Shown: positions 1-6,700 of the stretch, piece after piece
Position numbering within the stretch: position 1 is the stretch's first letter
Layout: the number at the start of each line of letters is the position of its first letter
Origin: Phoronis ovalis
Taxonomy: Eukaryota > Phoronida > Phoronidae
Length of the DNA: 11,414 nucleotides
Assembly (NCBI GenBank): GCA_028565635.1
Contig: JAOXYB010053367.1
Span: 1 to 11,414 of the forward strand
Direction of reading: 5' to 3'
The notes under the pieces: model-generated
Seen by the model: the letters and a program-made list of their open reading frames with translations, nothing else
What the model was told of the DNA's origin: nothing
Database searches by the model: none
Translations under genes and position numbers: made by a program

Positions 1-246
1 CGAAATCTTCTCAAAGATCATCTAAAATACTTAGTTGTAACTCAATACAATCATTTTAGAACATTTTGAATTTTTTTTTCAAAATTTGACCTTTTGACCT
101 CAAGGTCAACAATGGCCTACCCCAGGGATGTCATATGTCCTAGCTGTAACCGTCTTCGAGATATAGCTTGCTGAAAATTGGAAGAAAAAGAAAAAGAAGA
201 AATCGTACAAAACCAATAGGCTTGTTCCATTATAGGAGCAACCCTA
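1..246 (+). repeat. Dispersed repeat, 3' part, ending in a purine tract and hairpin
   Basis: The unit includes a T-rich segment, a perfect palindrome TTGACCT-CA-AGGTCAA (94-109), a unique-looking middle, a GA-rich purine tract (180-202) and a terminal imperfect hairpin. The hairpin arms are AGGCTTGTTCC (218-228) and GGAGCAACCCT (235-245), pairing at 9 of 11 positions around ATTATA. From general knowledge this layout resembles a repeat common in molluscan genomes, but I cannot name the family. It probably continues beyond the left edge, and its boundaries are estimates. Confidence 0.6.
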
Positions 247-1158
247 ATTATTCAGTATAGAACTATAAACAAGATTGAAGTTGATCCAAAGCACAAGATA
301 GTTACATATAGCAAAACAGTCTACCGAATTTAGTATCTTGAATTTACCATATCTCAAACATGTACATTGCTATTCAATGTTTGTAACTATTGCATATGAA
401 TTACCTATGACTGCCTATCATGAGTTAGTACTGGCAAAAGTTATAACCTCTTTGTGACAATTATACTGTGTAATACAATCACATTTCCAGTTGAAAATAA
501 GGTAAAAACAGCTACCACATACCTACTGTTTACTTGGTACATTTCAGGTACTAGGAAAATTAATGCAATGACATAAAAATATTGATGTTTTTCAAGTGGT
601 TTTTTATATGTTGGTGAAAACATAACTTAACCAGCATAATTATGATCAAAATCACTGGATTGCTTTTCATAGTACTTGCTGTTAACTTTTTACATATTAA
701 CGATGTATTTATTATAAAGTACAAGCATTGATATACAAGTGGATTTTACACTTTCTACACAAAGCGATTTTAATTTGCCAAAGTAAAGACAACAGAAATC
801 ACTTTATATTATTAATTTTGGAATACTGCTTTCTCACTAGATGACACTAGTTATCAGACCTGAATTTGGGACGTTTGGCAAAACCTCGGCCTCAATACTA
901 TTGCTATAGAAAGAACCACATTTCACAACCCATGTATAAGTTTGCATAAGTTTTACAAAATAATAGTGAGCCAATGATATCTCCTGCCTTCTAGTGGGTT
1001 TATTTCTGAAAGCAGCTTCTGGCTCATGTGATTTTGTCTTTTTGAACTCAATCCAGTTTTGTGTACACAGCTTTTCCACGAATAGCCTAAATTTATGCAG
1101 AAATACGATAATTTATATAATGATTAAGCAAATAAAACTACAAAAATAAGAGCAAGAT
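247..1158. other. AT-rich stretch without recognisable genes
   Basis: This lies beyond the 3' end of mitoferrin. A minus-strand open frame at 837-1079 starts only at GTG and shows no domain, and one at 441-623 has low complexity. No splice context or homology supports either. I see no RNA gene or defined repeat here. Confidence 0.6.
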
Positions 1159-1294
1159 TTTCTAGAAATTTAATTAATCAAAAGATATCCCGATTAAGTT
1201 AACTGCCTGGACAACTGCGGACACTAGTCAGAAAGAACACCTGTACCAGGCACACTGAATTGAGGGACAAACAAGTAACTTAAATTTCTAGAAA
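1159..1294. repeat. 136-bp inverted-repeat (foldback) element
   Basis: Perfect 15-bp inverted ends TTTCTAGAAATTTAA (1159-1173) and TTAAATTTCTAGAAA (1280-1294) extend outward by a few bases with one mismatch. A nested pair TGCCTGG (1204-1210) and CCAGGCA (1246-1252) lies inside, so the two halves align as imperfect ~50-60-bp arms. This is consistent with a small foldback or MITE-like insertion. I could not identify a convincing target duplication. Confidence 0.6.
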
Positions 1295-1710
1295 TTCTAT
1301 ATATTAAGCAAAACTACAACTGAGTTGATGTTGAGATTCCACTGACCCCGAACACACTCCATGTTATTGAATAAATATACATACATGTAAGCTACCTTGC
1401 CATAGCAAATTCAAGTCTCTTTAAAGCACAGCTATATGATAAACAGTATGGTGGTGCCACCACCAACCTACTACCTTAATAACATTTGAGATGCTTAGAT
1501 TAACAGTTTCATTTCTATTGATAGTAATAATCTTTCTCAATACTAGCTATTAAAGTAAGCATAATTTTTCCTGCACACAGCCTGTGCCAGTCATGAAATT
1601 TCAATACACAAGCTAACAAGGAATGTCATTTGTCACCTGCTGTTAAACTGTCATAGCTTTACTCTGTACTTTAAAGAGCCCATATTACTTTGACAAAAGC
1701 CCATTGCATG
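1295..1710. other. 3'-flanking stretch with one isolated minisatellite motif
   Basis: The only recognisable structure is a diverged copy of the minisatellite core at 1329-1356 (TGTTGAGATTCCACTGACCC and following). The rest is AT-rich and without supported genes. Confidence 0.55.
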
Positions 1711-1980
1711 TGTTGAGATAACACCGACCTCGAACACATTGTCCAAATATGATCCACAAAATACAATACTCAAGGAAAAAACTAACATGTTGAGATGGCA
1801 CTGACCCCGAACACATTCTCTTAAATAATTCCAATAATATAATGGTTTAACAAGTAGCAAAAACTAAGTGTTGAGATGGCACTGATCCCGAACACATTCT
1901 CCTCAAATAGTCCTGATAATATAACAGTTTAACAAGTAGCAAGAACCAAGTGATGAGATAACACTGACCCCGAACACATA
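1711..1980. repeat. Minisatellite, ~80-bp unit, three full units plus a partial
   Basis: The conserved 30-bp core (TGTTGAGATRRCACTGACCC, then CGAACACATT) recurs at 1711, 1788, 1869 and 1951. Spacings are therefore 77, 81 and 82 bp. The full units at 1788-1868 and 1869-1950 match along their whole length, including AACAAGTAGCAA near the unit end. The first unit matches mainly in the core, and the last stops at the core (1980). A further isolated core sits at 1329-1356. Confidence 0.85.
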
Positions 1981-1997
1981 AAAATCCTCATTGTATA

Positions 1998-2003
1998 TTT
2001 ATT
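1998..2003 (-). terminator. Candidate mitoferrin polyadenylation signal (AATAAA)
   Basis: Going downstream from the stop on the minus strand, this is the first canonical AATAAA (TTTATT on plus) I found, implying a 3' UTR of about 1.15 kb. A variant signal TATAAA occurs nearer (about 2977-2982). AT-rich DNA gives chance matches, so confidence is low. Confidence 0.25.
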
Positions 2004-2657
2004 GTGTTATTAACAGCATTGAAAACTAATGGAGTGTTCACTTTCATAATATGACTATTGCCTTATTTCACATTCAGGCCCATGGACATTGTATCAGTGC
2101 ATTAGGCTTAATACTGATAGCGCACACAGTATTTCAGTTATACACCGATAAGAGTCAATAAGCTAAATTAAGATATTTACTGTCACTATCAGCATGTTTT
2201 GCATGTCATGCAAAAGGACAGCCTATGTACTAACTGAGTGGGTTCATTAAACTTTTTACTCTTAAGGTGGATAACCACAGTGACACCCCCAGACACACTT
2301 TCAAGTTTTTAACCTACATCTGCAGCACATGGCTCCCACTGCCATGAACCTGCATGCTTACGCAATCATACAGCATACTCCTTGTGAGGGAATCACTGGA
2401 TAAAATACAGCACAACAGTTTTTAACTCCACATTGGAAAATTAATGATATTCACACAAGTTTCTGGCAATTGATATCCCATTTTATATGCATCAGTGTTG
2501 GAGTCATCTGCTGAGTAATCTCTCACCCAATATAACTATGGTTCTTAGTCTCTTGGAGGTACTTGTAAATGAATTCTGACTAGTTCGGTTATGGAAGCTG
2601 GTTTTGTTACAATTTGACACGTTACTCCATTCAATAAATAAGCGCTACAGATAAAAG

Positions 2658-2722
2658 TACACCAATGTACCTAGTGCATAGCAGTAACCATGACAAAACT
2701 ACACCAATGTAGCCAGTGCATA
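2658..2722. repeat. Pair of 23-bp direct repeats
   Basis: Copies at 2658-2680 and 2700-2722 share TACACCAATGT and AGTGCATA, with 21 of 23 identical at an offset of 42 bp. This is a local duplication without known function. Confidence 0.75.
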
Positions 2723-2908
2723 TAGTGCAAGCAAGGTTCACAAGAGAACCAAAGTAGGATACAGGCTTTTGCTGACAACTGTGAATCTCCATCATGAAGA
2801 ATCTGCTATTTTTTTACAATTCATGCTACCCAAATAGTCTTTTTCTCACACTTTGGTAAAAAAAAACGCCATATCATATGGGTTGGTGATACATACAAAA
2901 TGTCAGCA

Positions 2909-2969
2909 GCTCTGACACAACAACTATCTGCAAACTTTTGTTGCTGCCATGTATCAGCTGTGTCAGAGC
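2909..2969. repeat. Perfect 11-bp inverted repeat forming a nested stem
   Basis: GCTCTGACACA (2909-2919) is exactly complementary to TGTGTCAGAGC (2959-2969). A second pair, CAACAA (2918-2923) and TTGTTG (2938-2943), overlaps inside it. The flanks TGTCAGCA and AAGACA add weak outward pairing. It lies in the probable mitoferrin 3' UTR about 180 bp past the stop, so it could fold in the mRNA. It could equally be the ends of a small foldback insertion. Confidence 0.6.
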
Positions 2970-3146
2970 AAGACATTTATAATAATAGAATGACATTAGT
3001 AAATAATTTGATAGGAGATAATTTTGATTCTCTTATGACAGCAATGTGTCATAAGTAAGTAGAATACAACTTAAGAAAAAAGGAAATAAAGATGGAATAA
3101 ATTGCAGTGCATTTGAATATATTGAAAACTGCTTTCATGCTTTTTG

Positions 3147-3709
3147 CTATTTTTCTTTCTTTTCAACAATAAAAGAAGCAGCTGTGACAGCAGGAGCAGC
3201 ATAGTATGTATCATCCTGATTTTTGTGCTTCGTAATAAAATATTTAAAGAATTCATACACCGACCATGATATGGCTGTGGCTGGCATCTGATATATCACG
3301 CGTGCCTGAAGCCCGCGGAAAAATCCACTCACACCTTGAAATTGATGCACAGTTCTGAACGCCTCCGACATTCCACTGATTGCCTTGTGTTCCGCTCGAC
3401 AGCACTTTTCTTGGGTATTAAGTAGGGTTTTACAAACATCCAAAGGCGTTGTAATTGCAGCAGCTGTTGCGCCTGCCACAGCACCGGACATCATATGTGA
3501 TGAGGGATTATACTGTCTTTCCTTATTGAACAAATCTTGCATATATTCATACATCATAAAATGAATGGATTGGAACGGAAGATTCATAGTCAGTTGTGTT
3601 GTGTAACTTCTGTAGAAAGCATGCATGCCTTCTTCTTTTAAAATAGTCCTAGCACACTCGGTGCAATTTTTGTATGGGCTGCAGAACATTTGCATCCGTT
3701 GTTTAACAA
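3147..3709 (-). CDS. mfrn: mitoferrin exon 4 (codons 145-331 and stop)
   Basis: The acceptor is gcaaaaatag|TTGTTAAAC, whose pyrimidine tract is weak, and the reading frame runs to TAA at 3149-3147. It encodes the second signature (VKQRMQM), the mitoferrin fingerprint [20 protein letters not shown], helices 4 to 6, the third signature [12 protein letters not shown] (233 onward) and the closing [13 protein letters not shown] block. The last ~20 residues are a variable Ala/Val-rich and then Lys-rich tail. The loop after helix 5 carries a CC pair at 247-248, and [10 protein letters not shown] lies at 154-163. Confidence 0.96.
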
Positions 3710-6700
3710 CTATTTTTGCCCAAGCAATGTAAACAATCCGATGACGGTTTCAACCCAGAAGGTAACAAATATGAAAAAGAAAAGAAAGAAAAACATTAGA
3801 TCAAATGCTCACAATATTGCTCACAATCTGACATAAAACAAGTATCCATAAAAGACAGCCTGATAGCGACTCATTGATGTGCAGAAATTGATGACTATTA
3901 TATGATAGTATTAATCATTGCTGATATCACTAACATAACCATAGACTAATGTTAGTCGGCTCCGTAATTTAAGATAATGGGTAATTTTTTTTTCTAAAAA
4001 ATAATTTTCAAAAAACTTCCAATCAATCTTTCTAACAACTGATGTCAGTCTAACATAATCACAGATTTCAGATTTTGCAGGGTACGTACCGTCAGCGGGG
4101 TTCATTACTGCATCATGAAGTAAAGTAGCAACACAGCCAGCGGCTCCTACAATTAGACATTCACATTTTTTTATAAACTGAAACATTGCAAATACATGTT
4201 ACTATGAAATATGATTTTCTCGCATTTTCACTTGCAGCTGGCTACATTACGAGAAGGCAGCAGCTGGTAAAAATTCTAGATAAACGAAGGATCAAACCAT
4301 AGCCTAAGACAATTTCGTGTCGTAAAGCCATGTCTTATTCCAATGTATTTATACAAAACCACTAATTTCACTTGAAGTAACTAATAAGTAAGTCTGATTT
4401 TGACAAATCAGTTTTATAAACTAGACTTTTTAATTCAAGACATAGGAAATAAATATAACAGCAGTCATAAAGAAGTTTACTTCGTAATACAGTTATTAGA
4501 CTAATGTTAGTCGTCTCTGTAATTTAACATAATGTGTAATTTTTTTTTCTAAAAAATAATTTTCCTAAAGTCATTTAAAAGATTTGTCTAAAAATTTAAT
4601 GTAAAGGACAAACTAATCTGGCAGTCTTAGCTTTGAATTTAAAGGAGAAAAATATATGGCACTCCTAGCTTCCTATATAAAGCATAAACATACAGTAGAC
4701 CACATAAACATATGATACTGTATTCAACTTTAAGCATTATAAACGGCTTTTGCAAGCAAAATTGCAGAAAGCTTACCAGTTTATTCTAGCAACTGTTTTA
4801 TGTATTTTAGTACTATAATGCATTTATTAAAACACTTCCAATCAATGTTTCTAAAGACTGATGTCAGTCTATACAGTTATTTAAATGAGCAACATGATGT
4901 CTTTCAGCAGATATTAATCCAAATTGAATTTACTTGTTCCGCATTTCATAAATAAATCAATCGATAAAATCACTTTCTTTCTATGTCACTACAAATGTAT
5001 ATCAGTTTATTTACCTGTGTTCATTATTAATTCAATTTTGGACCTAAATATACATTAAACATAGAAGATAAGAATATTTAGATGCAATACTAAAGATTTC
5101 AATGTATTGGTTAAAATGGTAACGAAAAGCGGCTTTTATTTCAGCATTATGCTTTGTTTGTATCATCTCGCAATTTTCTACAATGTTTCATAGAACATTT
5201 AGGATACTACGGGACTTCTGATTGTATTCCTATCACTATAATAGTGTGATTTATCTAAATTAACCTAAAGTGTAATGCGGCCATCATCATCCTAGGATTT
5301 TAATAATAGTTTATCACACTTGAACTATGTTATAAATGCACATCTCATCAACAGACTGATAGTATTTTGCTTTTGTGATGTCTGGGCCAGGCTACACGTC
5401 TCCTTTCAAATTTTAGTATTAAAATTAGACTGACATCAGTTGTTAGACAAATTGATTGGAGTTCTTAATAAATACATTATTGCACTAAAATACATAAGAC
5501 AATTGCTAGAATAAACTGGTAAGCTCTCTGCAATTTTGCCTGCAAAAGCCGTTTATAATGCTTAAAGTTGAATACAGTATCATATGTTTATGTGGTCTAC
5601 TGTATGTTTATGATTTATATATGTTTCTAACATCGCCTATGTAAAGCTAGGACTGCCATATATTTTTCTCCAAATTCAAAGCTAAGACTGCCAGATTATT
5701 TTCTCCTTTACAATAAATTTGTATACAAATCTTTAGAATGACATTGTAGGAAAATTATTTTTTAGAAAAAAAAACTTCACATTATTATCTTAAATTACAG
5801 AGCCCACTAACATTAGTGTATGTTAAAATATGAGGGATCATAAGTCCTCTTAATAATTGGTATATTAGTAAAAACTTTTACAATCATATCAATAGTACTG
5901 AAATCAGTTAATTTTAAAATCTACTACACATATCCGGGAGCCACATGCTGTGTTTTTTGATGTCCACGCAAATAATAATAATAATAATAACGCCCCATAA
6001 CCAATAATAAAAATAATGCAAATTAAGTTTATTTAATGGGGGTTACATAATTAATGGAATTAATTTATATTGTCTTAACAGCTGGCAGATAAGATGGAGG
6101 AAGATTAAAGTTTACTTAAATTAGTTTTCACTAAAAAAATTCAGGGATGCGTGTAAATGAGGTGACAAACTGAAAATTTTATGTACTTACCATTAGCTAA
6201 TGCAGGGGTACTGCCATACTGCGTCCCGCTGAAGACCCGTTTCAATTTTTCGTAACAAGCAAAGTATAAGGCATGGGCTGGAGCAGCTCCACCCACCATT
6301 GCATTAATTCCACGAACTGTATTGCCCACGCCTTCATATCGCACAATTTTATAAAGCGCATCACCAACATTTCTGTAGTTTTGCTGTGGAGAAGGGACTA
6401 GACACTGCATTCTTGTCTGGAAAGAAGACACAATAGATTTATAAGTTAAGCGCTGACTATATATATAAACCGACCAAATACTACACTGAGTTTACTTACA
6501 TCCATCTGCTAGCTGAGCATGTTCCACAATCTCTCACATAAGCTGAATGGAATGTACCACAAACTTTATATTATTTTATATATGAAGTTACTTATCGCAC
6601 TCCAAATTTTATACGAAATGAATGGCATTGATTCCTAATAAATATCTCGAAAGCAAAAGAGCTGCTTTCTCTATCATTCAAATTTTACTCAAATGACTAG

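Larger units (their letters stand above)
1981..3146. other. Presumed mitoferrin 3' UTR and downstream flank
   Basis: This is sequence immediately 3' of the mitoferrin stop. No conserved coding sequence is visible. It holds an inverted repeat (2909-2969), a pair of 23-bp direct repeats (2658-2680 and 2700-2722, 21/23 identical) and a short hairpin CATGGC/GCCATG near 2324-2342. No canonical minus-strand AATAAA is present close to the stop codon; the first lies at 2003-1998. Confidence 0.5.
4147..6190 (-). other. mitoferrin intron 2 (2.04 kb) carrying two oppositely oriented transposon copies
   Basis: This is a phase 1 GT-AG intron. It contains the full-length elements at 4498-4870 and 5427-5819, which are in opposite orientation and about 556 bp apart, and an AAT microsatellite near 5970. 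Between 4871 and 5426, and in 4147-4497, nothing else was recognised. Confidence 0.88.

Noticed and set aside
837-1079. 80-codon minus-strand open frame
   Set aside because: It begins at GTG rather than ATG, shows no recognisable domain, and has no splice or promoter context. Length is within chance for this window.
1651-1860. Minus-strand frame across the minisatellite
   Set aside because: Its codons are just the repeat read through. Unit spacings of 77, 81 and 82 do not keep a constant frame, so the repeats do not code.
1711-1980. Iron-responsive elements: the minus strand of the minisatellite reads C-GGGGT-CAGTGC
   Set aside because: The loop and bulged C look right, but the five bases after the loop (CATCT) cannot pair with GGGGT, so no IRE stem forms.
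3071-3256. 61-codon minus-strand frame overlapping mitoferrin exon 4
   Set aside because: It is a Leu/Lys-rich low-complexity shadow in another frame of the real exon and its 3' flank.
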